This document shows, in pieces, positions 46,540 to 59,741 of a stretch of DNA of 64,000 bases. The notes beneath the pieces are model-generated. The model ran no database searches. It worked only from the letters and a program-made list of their open reading frames with translations, and had not been told where the DNA came from. Position 1 is the stretch's first letter. Every line of letters starts with the position of its first letter. Source of the stretch: Chinchilla lanigera (lineage: Eukaryota; Chordata; Mammalia; Rodentia; Chinchillidae); contig NW_004955433.1 of assembly GCF_000276665.1 (NCBI RefSeq), positions 18,506,143-18,570,142 of the forward strand, in the 5' to 3' direction. A program made the position numbers and the translations under genes.

Positions 46540-46790
46540 ATAAACTGAATTCAATGAGAGTAGGAACACAGGACTGTCTAGGCAGAGGAAACATTAGTGT
46601 AGATGCACTTTGGCTAGAAGAACTGGAGTTATGAATGAGAACCTGAAGGAACCACTAATTGGAATGTCAAGGGCATTAGGGTAGAGAGGTAGGCAGAAGC
46701 TAGGCTAAATTGGGACTTCCTTATTGATGTAATGACAATTCACTTAGCATTTACGCAAAAGAGTGAGACGATCAGATTTATGCTTTTAAA
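46540..46790 (+). repeat. Ancient L2-type relic (tentative)
   Basis: Blocks GACTGTCTAGGCAGAGGAAA, then AAGAGTGAGACGATCAGATT and TATGCTTTTAAAACTG follow a common mammal-wide relic with a '...AGGCAGAGGGAACAG... GTGACATGATCAGATTT...' order that I associate with L2-era repeats. The family name is from memory. Confidence 0.4.
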
Positions 46791-49160
46791 ACTGCCACAT
46801 TGTCCCCTTCCGCCAAATATAAGCCTAGTTAGAACTAGAAGCTAATTAAGGTTTAGGATCATTGTTTGATTGTAATTATCTTTGCTTTCTTTTGTACCCA
46901 TCACAGGAGGAATTGAGAATTATCTTCATTGATGCTTTAATCACTGGAGAACAGTTCCACTTGATCAATGCTTAGAGTTCTTTCAATGTTATCTACTTTA
47001 CAATAACAGAAAATTCCCCAAAGGTCATTTTTGTATTCAAGGAGCAAAATTTTATAACTATTAATAATAAATTCAAATCCAGGTTTCATTTACCAAAATT
47101 TAAAAGTTATTTTAAAAATACTTTAACAACCATGAAGTTAACAATGGAATCATTAATTAAATTACTTAATAGTAAAATTTAGGAATCAGTTTAAAAATAA
47201 TTAAAGTAATGAGACTAGACATTTAGAAGATAGTATAAAGAGAACAATTGTGTGAAATGGCAATTGTCCCTGGACACACTTAATAATTACAAACACTTAA
47301 ATGCATTATTGGTTCCAAAATGGTCCCTTGTGGAGTATAGAAGAAAGAGGATATTCCTTCTCCAGAAAGTACTGTGAATTCCTTTCTAGAATTAAACTAT
47401 TAGTATTAATTTTTAAAATATATTAAAGTTAAATCATACAGATATATATTATTTTAAGACATAAATATCTGTTGTATTTTTGAAAAAGGTATGGATAATT
47501 TTTTAAATTCTTAATGTTTGAACTAATCCATATACTGAATCTATTTTCTGGGTTGGCTGAGTAATATCAAGCATTTATAACCATCTTTCCCTTTGTGAGT
47601 AAAAGTAGATAATTTTTAAATTGAACATATGTCATGTGGTGTGAAGACTTGGGCTTTGGTGTCCCCAATGCTTAAGTTCAGTTCATTCTCAGGTAGAAGT
47701 TGATGTTAGGTAAAGTGCAATTTGTGAACAAGAAAAGTGGAGGTTAGTCTAAACTTGTACCACAGACCCAACGTCAGAATTATTCGAAGGAGTCACACAT
47801 AATACCTAAGCCCTAAACACCATTGTTTCTTTGTTAAGCTCACCCTAATATTGAAAAAAAAAATGATCATTGTATATACTTAGGTTAAGTGGTGTTCATC
47901 CTTGAATCCATGTTTTAATGCTATTGTAATTATTTTCCAAATTGTAAATGTTTCCAAATGACTAGGTCTATTTCCTTCATTTTATGACAAAAGCTTTGTT
48001 TACCATTATGCTCCCTCTTGGCCTTGCCAACTCATAACTTCCTGGTAGTGCCTGCTTAATCTAAACCACTATTCTTAATCATTTCTCTTCTCCTATATGA
48101 TTCCCTTTTCCGTCAGCTTTGATAATAACTAAGTTCTGTAGTCTTATTTTCATTTTGATTGCCTCCTTTTCTATCTGTATCCACAAAGATATTGATGTGG
48201 AAAAAGATGATGTATACAAATATGAAAACAAATATAAATGCGAGCAGACATATGAATGGAGTACTTGACCCTGCTCTGTATTTTTAAGTACCCCTAAGCA
48301 TGATCTGCCCCACAGCCACAGGTATCATACAGTTACATCAGATGCTGTCCTATCCCTTGTCTCAGTTTCTCAGCTCTCCTCTCAGCCATTTTGCACCATC
48401 TGTGCATCTCTGGCTTTACAAAAACTTTTTCACCACCTGTTAAAATTTGACCATTTTGATTGTGATCTGGTTCATCTATTTTCCGTTGATACTATGTGTT
48501 TCCAAATGTTTGGGCTGGATATCTCTGTAGTTAGCTTAGATTAAATTTGCATAAATTTGGAGTGTAAATGGATCAACTCATAATAAATTCTAGAGTTGAC
48601 TCTTGTAGAAGCCCCACAGTTTAAGGAGTTGGCTCTGTTGTTCCCACAAAATGATCCATCTTTTCATGCTCGAATCTGAGTTTTAGTTAAAATAGTCATA
48701 CTTCTATATTTGTACTATATAAAAAGAGACAAGTAAAATTTTGATTTTTTCCCATGTTCATCAAACAGCAAAGTATTCTTTTGTTTTATAAGCTCCAAAA
48801 TTTAGATTACTCAAATAATAAGAACTTATTCCAATTAACAACTTTATCCAGTTATTAGGAAAGACAAAAGGCATGTACTTTTTAAATAAAGATGTGACAG
48901 GATTAGAAACCAGTATAGATCATCAGGAATTTGAGGAAAAACATATTTTCCCCCTCTCAGTTAGCAATTAGACAGCTGTATTTTGCAGAAGCTAAAATTG
49001 ATTCCAGGAATACTGTGCTCAACTTGCATGAGCTAGAAATAGAACTGAATATCAGTGAGAATGTACACATTCTTCCTCAATATCCACCAGACAATTTGCC
49101 AATGTATACCCTCTTTTTATATTGATGGGTAAGTGACCTTTTCCCCTTACTTAAACTCCA
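46791..49160. other. Unassigned AT-rich DNA
   Basis: No gene or confident repeat. 47635-47740 is weakly MIR-like (GACTTGGGCTTTGGTGTCCC). The frame 48931-49125 has no domain. Confidence 0.4.
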
Positions 49161-49164
49161 AATC

Positions 49165-49290
49165 TAATGGTCTTTCTCTTTATTTTCTTTATTTTTTCTT
49201 TCTCCTTCTTTCTTTTAATTGTCTTTCTTTTGCTCTTCCATATTTTCCTTCATTTCCTCTTTCCTTTCACCACTTCTCCAACACTACATA
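49165..49290 (-). repeat. Pyrimidine-rich tract, possibly L1 3' UTR
   Basis: About 120 bases of almost only T and C on the plus strand, resembling in composition the reverse L1 3' UTR tracts at 2250, 41640 and 59900. No A-tail or ORF2 end could be placed, so an L1 origin is only a possibility. The Phe/Leu-rich frame 49167-49442 is a translation of this tract. Confidence 0.35.
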
Positions 49291-51849
49291 TTCCAGTACA
49301 CAAAAATAAAAACAAGTCCAATGATAACTATTTAAAACAAGAAAATAGGAAAGGAGGTACACAAAGAGGTAGAAAAGAGTGCATGCTACAGTTTAAATCA
49401 GTGATCTTTTCTCAGATACCTCTTTGGCCAATTGACCATTAATATATCCACATTTATAAGTGGAAAATCTAGTGACTACATTAATTGAATAGTAGTCTTT
49501 AAAAAGAACTTCTTTAATACACTGAAGTAGTGTAGCTCCTGTTATATAAACCTCCTTGAAAGAGTGTATTCACTCATCTTTGGTATTGGTGAATAAATAC
49601 AGTTTTACTGACAATACTCAGTCCTCTCTGCATTTAAAATTTGATATTACAACTTGCTCATAGGAAATACCAGAACCAGTGTTACTTTGTCACTATATTA
49701 AATACAAAAGTAAAGGGTAATATCGAGAACTTACACTAGTGTTTGGCTTTCATTTCATGAGATATTTTAGGAAAAATGTATGAGTAGAGAAATAATAGCA
49801 CCTTTTGTTTTATAAATTGGCTCATATTTAGGGAAAGATGAGACTGTGATGGAGTAATTGGGGGTCTGCATCATGCATTAATGCAGAACCACTCTAAAAT
49901 CTTGTAGAGAAAATATGCACAGCATGTTGTATGACAAAACCTCCATTAGCATTTTATTGTACTAATGATATAGTAATTATTCATACATTCTCAAAGTCCT
50001 TTGAATCACTCCATTTTGAGCAGTAACTTAATAATACATGTAATAGCATTATACCTGTGGTAGTAATATTATTGATCTAACACCATTAACGTTTGCAGCA
50101 TTTTTAAGAACCATTACTTGATTGTATAATCCCACCTGACGAAAGCACACCACTTTCTCTGTTAAAGTTTGATGGACAACAACACACACACACAAAGCAA
50201 TTTCACCTGCTTTGGTGTCTGTCTGCCTGCTTGATAATGTCAATCAATAAATGAATTCACTTTCCTATAGCCTTTGGTAAACAAGATGTCTGCTCCATTT
50301 CAGATACAAACAAGAAAATAGAACCAAGATACAGGTGGATTGCAACAAACTGTTTTATATAATGTTTAATGGGCATATGGAAGAATATTGGAGTCTAGGT
50401 ATGAATATACTGAAAATTATATCTTCTAAAGAAAAAATTGACTGACTAATCCACAGCAATAGCAATATGCTGCTCTGGAAAGTTTTTTGACAGGGATGGA
50501 AGGTTCATTTTATTTTTCTTAATAGGATTGTGATGAAAAGCCACTTCAATTGCAGTACATTTTCAGATATTCAAAGAGAGGATCTATCACCTATTTATAA
50601 GTTATCTAACTAGCCAGTTACCTGTCTGCTTCTTGTTTATCAATCTATCTGTCCCCAGATGTATATAATATACCAACTAAGTAGACATCATTATATGTTT
50701 ATTCTCCCTTTCTACATATCTACTATCTAAATTTCTATTTGTACCTGATGAATGTGAGGCATTTTATGTAAGCAGTTGCTGTTTCAATAAAACACTGATG
50801 TGATCTCAGCCAATCAAAAATAAGTTCAAAGAAATATAAGAAATTTTAATAGTATTAAAGAACAATGTGAATAGTGAGTGCTCAGCAGCTATGCACTTTG
50901 GGACCCTATATGAATTGACAGAGTTGGCCAGTGACACATCTATGCTCAGATTCTCGTTGATATGGAAGAAATAGGAACTTGAATTTTGATCAGATTACTT
51001 TAGCGGTATATTTTTATGACAGCCACAAATACTAAAGGAGTCACAATTTAAAAGTTATTTCAGGTAACTGATGTCAATCCCCACAGCAAAAATAAATAAA
51101 ATAAACCTTAAAAATAAAAGAAATGCAAGGACAGGTACATAAGGGTCATTAATCAGCACCATCATAATTATAATAGTATATGCTAAAAATTTGTAGATTT
51201 CAATATATGACAAGCACCAGTCTAAGACTGGAAATGTTAAAAGTCCTATTGAGAAAACAGATGGAGCCTTCAAATGGGTTTGTCTAAAAATAAAGGAGCT
51301 ATTTACAAAAGTTAAAGTAATTAAAATATTTGAAGGAACAAACAAATGATGGTGAGACATTGAGGGACTGTCACAGTGAGAAGTTTCTAAGGAACCCTGA
51401 GACTAAGAATAAAGGTGAAATTTGCTGTAGGGCAGTGAGACCTGGAATGATGAAATAAGAGATACCATGAACTGTCTTAGACTCTGGGGCCTTCAAATAT
51501 TCTCAGTAAAAATAGCTTGATCTTTCTTTCTTCCTACTCTTTCATCTCTTGTTCATGGTTTCCCTTATTGTATGTAAAAAGAAACTAAATAGGATGGGAT
51601 GGGTCCTAATGTACCATTTGTAGAGGTCAGTTTGTCCTTGACTAAAGATCCTTGATTAAATGGGAGGGAAGAAACTGTGTGTAGTTGGGGGAAATGGAGA
51701 ATATCCTGCATGGTGCTTTACCAGAGTTAAATCCTGTATTGCAGGTATGGTAATCGCCACCTAGAGTGAAAGAATGACAACATAAATCATAGCTGGCAAT
51801 TGTTAGTAATAATGTAAATCCCAGCTCCATCCAGCCCTGTTGCCTTAAT
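49291..51849. other. Unassigned AT-rich DNA
   Basis: No gene. Contains a small inverted repeat TCTGCAT (49865-49871) / ATGCAGA (49881-49887). The minus-strand frame 51055-51360 (101 codons) is hydrophobic but AT-driven and has no family signature. Confidence 0.4.
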
Positions 51850-51851
51850 AA

Positions 51852-51880
<29 letters not shown>
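51850..51880. repeat. (CA)n microsatellite
   Basis: About 14 pure CA units. The minus-strand frame 51642-51887 starts in the tract (Val-Cys run) and is an artefact. Confidence 0.97.
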
Positions 51881-51882
<2 letters not shown>

Positions 51883-51989
51883 TACACATTTATATTGAAA
51901 CAATTAAAAGAGATTGAAATACTTCAATGAAGCAAAACTATTTATTAGATTTGAGAAAGTTGAAATAGCAGTATTCAAATATTTTGAAG

Positions 51990-52115
51990 AGTATTGCAAT
52001 TGATTTTCACAGCAACACAATTGTCTGGCTAGGAAAGGCACTTTATTCCCATTTATAGATAAAGAACTTAAACTCCAAGAGGTCTAGGAGTTTGTTTGCA
52101 GTCTTGCAATCAATG
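51990..52115 (-). repeat. MIR relic
   Basis: GATTTTCACAGCAACACAAT, CACTTTATTCCCATTTATAG and ATAAAGAACTTAAACTCCAA follow the reverse MIR order (CTCACAACAACCC... ATCCCCATTTTACAGATGAG... GAAACTGAGGC). Confidence 0.7.
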
Positions 52116-54639
52116 TTAGATGTTGCACTGAAATCCAGGCAGCCTAAGCTTCGATCCTTTACTGCTCCCACCACCAGCATAGCACTCTGTAGTCCATTAC
52201 TCAACATGGTTTGTGCATCCAAAGAAGGTAGCCTTTTGTATCCACATTGCTGATCTTCTGTAGCTCCCATGAAGCAATAAACCTATGTAAAAACAGCACA
52301 TTCATCCTATTCAAGTTTATTAAAATTGTTGTAAACTCTACTTTCATAATGTGTATATGTTTTGATATGTGGATAATTCCTTGACCTACAAAATTTGTTG
52401 TATGTTATTAACTGATGCCATAGTACAATTGGGGATGACCTTCTGAAAAACTGATAAGCTGATGAAAGCAGCTCCATCAAAAATAGCAAAAGTCATTCAG
52501 GTTTTTTTCATTTAATTTTCATAATGCAGAGGTCAAATAAAACCTACCTAATAAAGTGTGTTTTGGAGGGAAAAGAGTATATGATATCATGAATTAAATT
52601 AGTTGCACTGTCACAGTGAATTTTGGTAAATATTCCTTAGATTATACAGAGTCAGGATTATTCTCCCAGAGAGGGGGAGTTGTAGTGACCAAAATAGTCA
52701 AAGTTTCTGCATCTACCCGGGAAATTCTTCAAACTTACTTCAATCTCATCATCTGTTGTATTTGATTGAGCTTCATCCCAAGAATGTGAATACCCCACTT
52801 TCTCAGTTCTCTATATACCCTCTCATAAAATTCTATGCATTGTCTAGTTTTAGCTTAGCAGCTCTGTTATACTAAGGGATAACTACTGGGATCATTCCTG
52901 TGGCTTCACTCAAACATGACATTGGTTAGGGCTGTGACTTTTCATGACAATTGTCTAGGGCACTGGTTTTGATGACCAGCTGGGGATCCTGTCTTTTTCA
53001 TACATGTGACCTTTCTTTCCACGTGATCACTCATCATTTAGTATATTAGCCTGCGCTTCTTTTACATGATGGCATGGTCCCAAGAAAGCAAAGTCAACAG
53101 TGGCCCAATTCTTATGGATTGAAACCAAAACTGGCATTATATCATTTCAGTCCTTGTTAATGACTTTGTGGAAATTATAGGCCAGAAAGAAGAGTCCTTC
53201 TGGGGAACAACGATATGCCAGTGTATGGACAGGAGGATCAGAGATGGCTATCTTTGGGAACTACTTCCCATATCAATTCTTGTCTTAATTCTAAATCTAG
53301 GTAAAGAGTAGAATCTATACTAACCTCGTATAATGAGAAGTAGAAGTACTGTTTGCTAAGGAGTGGTAGGCCAGGATGTGTCATACAGAGCAAAACTTCT
53401 TATGATTAAAGGAAAATGACATATGAGGGATATCTAAGGATTATACCTGAAAGATGAGAACTAACTGGAAATATTCTGTCCTATTTCACCTTGACACTTA
53501 TAAATTAAAACAAATTGACTATATTTTGTTATATTCTTTATTTCTTGTCATTGTAAGGACATATTACTATGCATCCAATCTCAAAGCAGCCCAAATGTTT
53601 TCACATATTTCACAAGAAAAATAAATTTTAACATTTATTGAACATCTATTTTATTTTAAACAATTTCATATATGTGGGTTTGTTTAACATTCATGGCCCC
53701 TCAAGGAAATCAGTACCAATAATAAACATTTCTTAAATCCAACCTTTAATTATTTCTAAGTATTATCTGCAGTGTGAGGATATAGCCCACAATAAAACAG
53801 GAAAATGTGCTCTGCGACTAAGTCTGAATAATAGTTTTGCATAAAAGCAATTTTGTTATTTGTTCATTTGCTATTAAATACTAATATATATATATGTGAA
53901 GAAAATTTAAGCATTGGAAATAATCTATAGAATTGCTAGGAAGAGCAAAGGTGATTATATATACACTAAATATTATTATCTTACCCGTATCATACTCTGT
54001 TTAATCCCCACCCTTCTCCTTAAAAATAATCAAAATACTAGTGTTTTAATTGTTCTAAAGTTATTTTCATATAACGTGTAGAAGCTAATGAGACTTGTTG
54101 CTCTGTATGATTTTTAAAGTACAAGGAAGGAAGGGTGGGCAGAAGGCTAAAGTACTATACAATTTTATCTTTGGTTATTTGTCACAGCCTTAACGGTTCA
54201 TCGTGGGGACATTTCTATGTCAGTATTCATGTTCTTTAGATATCTTCATTCTTTTCAAGAAAATTCTTCACCTGGTTTATAACATGTCTTCTCTTAGAAA
54301 AATATCTCAAGAAAGTGATGAAATGAACTTTATGGAAATATGAGGAAAATGATATTTTAAAAAATATATATTTTTGATAAAATGACAATAAATGCAAAGA
54401 CCATCTGTGGGACTAAGCCAGGGCACCACCGGAGAGGCAGAGGAAAGTTGGCTTTAAAGAAAAACATGAACCAGAATTGGTGAATCGTGTAATCTTTTCT
54501 TAAAAAGTTTAGATTCAATTTTGGTAAAGGCAAATTTTACCAATTTTTTACCAAAAAGCCATTGGGAAATTTTTATTGTAGTACTAGCTTGCTAGGGTTT
54601 ACAAATTTTAAGATGGGCAAAAATCTTGAATAGACACTT
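52116..54639. other. Unassigned DNA, part probably an unnamed old repeat
   Basis: 52920-53270 has the feel of an ancient LTR or repeat (CCTTTCTTTCCACGTGATCA, ACATGATGGCATGGTCCCAA), but I cannot name it. 53625-53720 is weakly MIR-like. A short TA run is at 53882-53896. No gene was seen. Confidence 0.35.
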
Positions 54640-55345
54640 ATAAGAAAATATACAAAAAACAGACGAGAGTTTGAAAATGTTATTAACATTAGTAATAGTG
54701 AAGGAAATGTGAATCATAACCATAATGAGAGATCATCTCATATATACTAGTATGCAAATTTTTAAGAAGTACTAAAATCCAAAACAGAGAAGAAAAAGAA
54801 ACAGAAAATAAGAAGTACAGACAAAGTGAAATCCTTTTACACTATTAGAAGGAATGTAAAATGCTAAAGCATCTGTGGATTACAGTATAAATGTTCTTGT
54901 GTTAATTCACACTAGAACAAGCGCATGATCTAACAATTACACTTTTGGTTGTATCTCCACGTGATTGATATCAGGATTTTGAAGAGATATTTGTACTGGC
55001 ATGTGCATTTCAGCAATATTCACAAATAGGCACAACATGGAAATAATCTGTATTTCCTGTGATAGGTGGAGAGATATAGGGGCAATGTGGTGTTAGTACA
55101 CACGTGCAGTGTAATATGTAGTCTTTAAAATGAAGGAAGTGTTGTTATACAATACAACACAGATGAACCCTGGGGTCATTATGATAAGTGAAAGAAGTCA
55201 CTTATGAAAGGACAAATACTGTATATTAACAGTTGTAGGGGGTAAGTGAAGTAGCAATTTCCTGAAAAAAATAAATTTAATATTCATTTCCAGGAGTTAC
55301 AGGTAAGAGGAAAGAGCCACTTTTATTCAATTTGTAGTTTCAGTG
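54640..55345 (+). mobile_element. Ancient LINE-1 ORF2/3' fragment (forward)
   Basis: In order: AAGGAAATGTGAATCATAAC, AGAGATCATCTCATATATAC, GAAGGAATGTAAAATGCTAA, GATCTAACAATTACACTTTT, CAATATTCACAAATAGGCAC, CATGGAAATAATCTGTA, GAACCCTGGGGTCATTATGA, AAGTGAAAGAAGTCAC, CAAATACTGTATATTA. This is the late ORF2 order of an old L1M/L1ME copy, heavily diverged. Confidence 0.82.
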
Positions 55346-55509
55346 GTAGCAAAATGAAAATATTCTAGTGATATCCTGTACTATTTCATGCTTACATTTA
55401 ACAATATTGGTAGGTACTTTTAATAATTCATTAAGAGGTAGAGATGATATGTGTTTTTTTTTACTCAAGTAAAAAGAATGATATAATTGTCATTTATATT
55501 TTGTTATGA

Positions 55510-55725
55510 TGGTTGTTATTGCTACAGGCCAGGTTCTATTGAAAGAGCTTTATATGCTTTTCTCAGTTAATATGCACATCAACACTAAGATGGTATTAGT
55601 TATAAACATTAATCTCAGGAACGTTATTCACACTTCAAAGTCATAATTCTAAAAAAGTGAAGAGCTGGAATTCTAGCCCAGGTCACCTAACTCCAGAGCC
55701 CTATTCTTAGCAGCAGTAGCTTACT
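55510..55725 (-). repeat. MIR relic, near full length
   Basis: GCTTTATATGCTTTTCTCAG, TTAATATGCACATCAACACT, then GAGCTGGAATTCTAGCCCAG and CTCCAGAGCCCTATTCTTAG. These are the reverse MIR core and its tRNA-related head (consensus about GGGATTCGAACCCAGG... TCCAGAGCC). Confidence 0.75.
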
Positions 55726-57163
55726 TCACTACCCATAATTTCTGGAGTGGAACTACAGTACATCACTCTTAAATTAAAAAGAATATGTACCTTATTCCAA
55801 AAATCAAACCCATATAGACCCTTGTATGGAAAAAAACTGAAGATATTAATGGAAGAAGATCCAAGATGGATAGCAGGAAGGTAAAAGGTAATAGGATTTC
55901 ACATCCAGGTAGCATTTCTAACCTGGCAACTAGTAAATACTCAGTGGGAACTAGGCATCTCTATGCATTCACTTACAATAAAGCCAACAAATCTAAATAA
56001 ATCTGCATTACTAATAAACCATAATTGCCGCTATTCTAGTAAATCTTAATGATAAAATGAACCAAATATTATTATTGGTAATAAATCCATTATTAAATAA
56101 GTGGATCCTCATTTGAAGTATTGTTGTGCCGTATTTTTATGGAAGGAATTTTTTCAAACATCTATATGTAGTTTCTACTGTGTCTCTGGAAAACAAGATG
56201 TGTTTACACATATATACCTTTTACTCATTTTTTCTTAGCAGGGAAAGGGAATAAAGTTTTTTTTGGTTCATAAATTTTTTATTTTAGATTCTTCCTTTCA
56301 GGAAGATTAATACAAGTCAATATATCCATTGTTTGAATTATTTGAACATCCATGTGCTCAAATGCAAAGCAAGATTGTTATTTTTATAGAGGCATTTGTT
56401 CTTCCAGTAATTCAGTACATTCTGAGGACCTATTATTGAAAAAAATTCTTTTCATGTTAAGAAACTGAAGTCTTTATTTGTATGAAATTTGTATTCTGTT
56501 ATTTATAGACAATCTTTCTTGGTTTTAAGTTTCCAGAAATTGATACATAATTCAGTGTTTGTTATCAAGTAGAAAAAGAGCTATGCTAAGAATTGAAATA
56601 TGTTCCAATAATTGCTAGTGGCTGAATAAATAAAGGACTACTCTGAAACAACTGGTCCAAGAACTGGTTGAGGGTGCATTATTTAAACAGGGTCTTATTG
56701 ATAGGAAGAATAAGCCAAGATAGTTGAGATAGAATTCCACTCAAGGTAAAAGAAAGAATGGATAGTTAGGCCTTCAGGAGGAACTTATTGTTAAGAGAAT
56801 AAAATCTGAAGTTTATAACTATAGGAGAGATTACTGAGATGATATGGTGGAAATCTATGCAGAGTGAAATACAGACCTTTTTTCAAGGTAACAGTTTCAT
56901 TTTACATTGTATATGCTCTGAAAAGATACTGGATGTCTTTTTGTAGAATTCAGAGGTTTTAAATAATTTATCCACCTGAGTCATTGTCATTATTCAATGT
57001 ACTCTTTGACGTTTGTCTTGCACTTTCTCTGTTTTAGGATGGAATGGTGGTTTTCTGACTACATTTCCTAGATATACGTACAAAATATTTTTCCAATTAC
57101 CTCTAGGCTGTAGAAGGAATTGACAGGAGTTTGATATGTTGGGCATGAGAAAAAGCCAGCATA

Positions 57164-57164
<1 letters not shown>
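55726..57164. other. Unassigned AT-rich DNA
   Basis: No gene or confidently named repeat. 56690-56860 may be an L2-era relic. The minus-strand frame beginning at 57320 runs through the CT repeat into this stretch and shows no domain. Confidence 0.4.

Positions 57165-57197
<33 letters not shown>
57165..57197. repeat. (CT)n microsatellite
   Basis: Pure CT tract of about 16 units. It appears as an Arg-Glu run in the minus-strand frame 56994-57320. Confidence 0.96.
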
Positions 57198-57201
<4 letters not shown>

Positions 57202-57496
57202 ACTTGGTGTAGTATCTCAGGAATGTCACTACCCTGCAATGGTTCCACTACCCACTGAATATCCTGCTCATCTATTATTATATTGATGTCAAATGACAGC
57301 AGAAACTCTGGTAGCTCCACTCCCCCTTAATGTCTGACCAGTTGTAAAAGTGGGAGTCGCTTTGTGTTGACACTCATGTCATTGTTTCATTCCACCCTGG
57401 CATTTTTTTAAACATCTTTTAAAGAACCTTGAATATCAAATTTCCCTTAGTCATGTGGGATATATTCTCTTTCAACATTGATTTATTGCTTAACAT

Positions 57497-57654
57497 AAAA
57501 ACAGATAAGTAGGTGATAGAGACAACTTATTTTCTTTATAATCTAGAGCAGTTTCAGTGTTTGTGACTACTCAAGGTAAAAACAGATAAGTAGGTAAGAG
57601 AGGCAACTTATTTTCTTTATAATCTAGAGCAGTTTCAGTGTTTGTGACTACTCA
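57497..57654. repeat. Tandem duplication, 81-bp period
   Basis: The 77-base segment 57497-57573 (AAAAACAGATAAGTAGGT... GTGACTACTCA) is repeated at 57578-57654 with only a few differences, joined by AGGT. The second copy abuts or slightly overlaps the start of the LTR at about 57650. High identity implies a fairly recent local duplication. Confidence 0.93.
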
Positions 57655-57995
57655 TCTTGACTGTCAAGTTGATTGGTTGGAGAAATGCCCGGGAGATTAT
57701 TAAAGCACATTTCTGCCTGGGTATGGATATATGTGCGTGTCATAAAGTCATGATCTTGGGGACTGCATCTGATCCTTTGTCCCTTTCTCCCTGGGCTATT
57801 CATTTGCTTTATGATTCCCTGCTTCCATAAAGTGAGCAGATTTCCTCTTCCTACCTTCACACCACAGTGTTTCTGCCTTGGTGTCAGCTAGCCATGAACT
57901 GAAACCTCTGGTACCATGAACCAAAATAAACTTTTCATCCTTTAAGCTGATGGTGTCATGTATTATGTTGCAGCATAGGAAAACTGACCAGTACA
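57650..57995 (+). mobile_element. ERVL/MaLR-like LTR (forward)
   Basis: Starts near CATCTTGACTGTCAAGTTGA. The 3' part has CATGAACTGAAACCTCTGGT, AACCAAAATAAACTTTTCAT (AATAAA signal) and TTATGTTGCAGCATAGGAAA, ending near ACCAGTACA. This order matches rodent MaLR-like LTR ends. No second LTR or target duplication was found. The minus-strand frame 57648-57860 lies inside it and is not a gene. Confidence 0.65.
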
Positions 57996-58165
57996 GTGTT
58001 TATCTTAATGTATTATATATTTACTGACCAAAATATTTACACACTGTTGTTTTTCTTATTTCTTTCTTCAACAAGTTATAAAGATACTTCAAAGTAATGC
58101 TTCAAGTGTTTATATCTGTATCCCCAACACCCAACCAAATCTCCTTCAACTGTAACACACTGGTA

Positions 58166-58290
58166 ATTTGTTTATTTGTTTTTGTTACTACATCTTTGCA
58201 GTACAAAATGATTTCACTTATGTGGGGAGTTGGTACATAAAACACCTCCTTCCTTTCCTCCACAAGATATTGATAATTTACTCCTTACTT
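58166..58290 (-). mobile_element. LINE-1 3' UTR end, reverse (short)
   Basis: Third copy of the 3' end seen at 18501 and 20023: T-rich tail, TACTACATCTTTGCAGTACA, TATGTGGGGAGTTGGTACAT and a short pyrimidine run. Truncated soon after. Confidence 0.55.
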
Positions 58291-58846
58291 TGTTTTGCCT
58301 AATAATTTCCAGTTATTTAAAAGTGTGTCTGATCCATAAACGACTTCCTAGGTCAGTTCTGGGAACATGGAACACTTTCCCAGCGTCTATGTACATCAGA
58401 TGTAAACACATAGGTCCTTTCTTTCAACCACAGCTCAGTGGTTACCTACTGCTTTGGACAGATTCCAGAGTGCAGAGACTCAATACCTGCTTGTCATATC
58501 TTCAATATATTGAAATCCTCCACTCCTCATTAATTCAAATGACACTTACTGAACACAAGGTAGTGCCAAATGTTTCTCAGCTAAGGCTTGCTCACCAGCC
58601 TGAACACTTTTGTGAGATAGTAGAATCTTTGGGAAGCGGAGCGAAGAGGAAAGCAGTCTGGTCATCTGGCATGCCCCCAGAAGGTATATTGGAAATTTGG
58701 CCTTTTTTTCCTTCTGGACAGCTTCCTTTGTTTATAAGGTGAACAGCATCCTCTGGCACATCGCTTTGCCATGATGTGCTGAGTTGCTACAGAACCAAAG
58801 CAAGATGACTAAGTGATAACAGACAAACCATGAGTCAAAATTAATC
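58291..58846. other. Unassigned DNA with the longest ungapped open frame
   Basis: A plus-strand frame of 170 codons starts at 58230, inside the L1 3' UTR, and runs to 58742. It has no domain I recognise, its start lies in a repeat, and no splice-site or promoter context supports it. It is therefore not called as a gene. The DNA itself appears single-copy and less AT-rich than its neighbours. Confidence 0.4.
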
Positions 58847-58999
58847 TTTTTTTTTTTTTTTTTGAGACATGGTACTTCTGTGCAGTTCAGGCTGGTCTTG
58901 AACTCACTATGTACCCCAGGTTGGCCCCAAACTCATGACAATCTTCCTACCTCATTCTTCTGAGTGTCAGGACTACAGGCGTGTGTCACAACGCCTGGC
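58847..58999 (-). mobile_element. B1-like SINE (reverse)
   Basis: T tail, TTTGAGACATGGTACTTCTG, CAGGCTGGTCTTGAACTCAC, CTTCTGAGTGTCAGGACTAC and AGGCGTGTGTCACAACGCCT: a 7SL-derived monomer. Flanks TAATCTTTTT and TAATCATTTT are a probable target duplication. Confidence 0.93.
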
Positions 59000-59307
59000 T
59001 AATCATTTTTCCTTTTATGACTTTAAGATTCTGTCAGATACTTTGTCATAGTAACAGAAGGGCTAACACAGTTGGCAGTGCTGGGAAATTTTTGATTCAG
59101 CTTAAATTGCTGGGAAGAATAGGTCCATGGTCAACCATACAGATGGATCTAAATTACAGTACATGAAGAGGTTGGTGCTTCTAATGTCATGAATAATATT
59201 TAAGGAAATTTTTACCAAAATAATATTAACTGTAATACTTGCCACATTTTGAGAAAAAAGCTTTTTATCTAGTAAAAATATTTTAAAATATGATGTGATG
59301 AAAGACC
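59000..59307. other. Unassigned AT-rich spacer
   Basis: Nothing recognised between the B1 and the L1 tail. Confidence 0.4.
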
Positions 59308-59741
59308 TTTTTATTTTAAAGAGAATAAAAGAAAAACAACAAAATAAGAACAACATGGACAAAAACAAAATAAAGCAAAAACAATAAAAATGATACAGGG
59401 TTTCAAAACAAAATAATAGGAATTAATAGTGGTTATTATATTACATATTGTTATCTTCAATGAAGTTGCTCAGATTACCAGATGAAAGAATGCAAGATTG
59501 ATCAACCAATTAAAAAGAATAAAAATAATTTTTTAAAAATTAGAAATGATACAGAGCTTCACTGAACAAGATGTAGAAATTTAGCAATGGCTATTATCTT
59601 GATATTGTTGTCTTCAAATTAGTTGTTCAGATTACCAGATACAAGCATGCAAAATGGTTAAAACAAATTAAGCATTAACTGTTCCTTTCAATAAACCATT
59701 AGATATCAGCAGCACAATTATCCCATCTTTCTTTCTCTCTC

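Noticed and set aside
56994..57320. 108-codon minus-strand frame with an Arg-Glu run
   Set aside because: The run is the CT microsatellite; the rest has no recognisable domain.
58230..58742. 170-codon open frame, the longest without gap characters
   Set aside because: Starts inside an L1 3' UTR, shows no domain, signal or splice context, and length alone is weak evidence in 64 kb.
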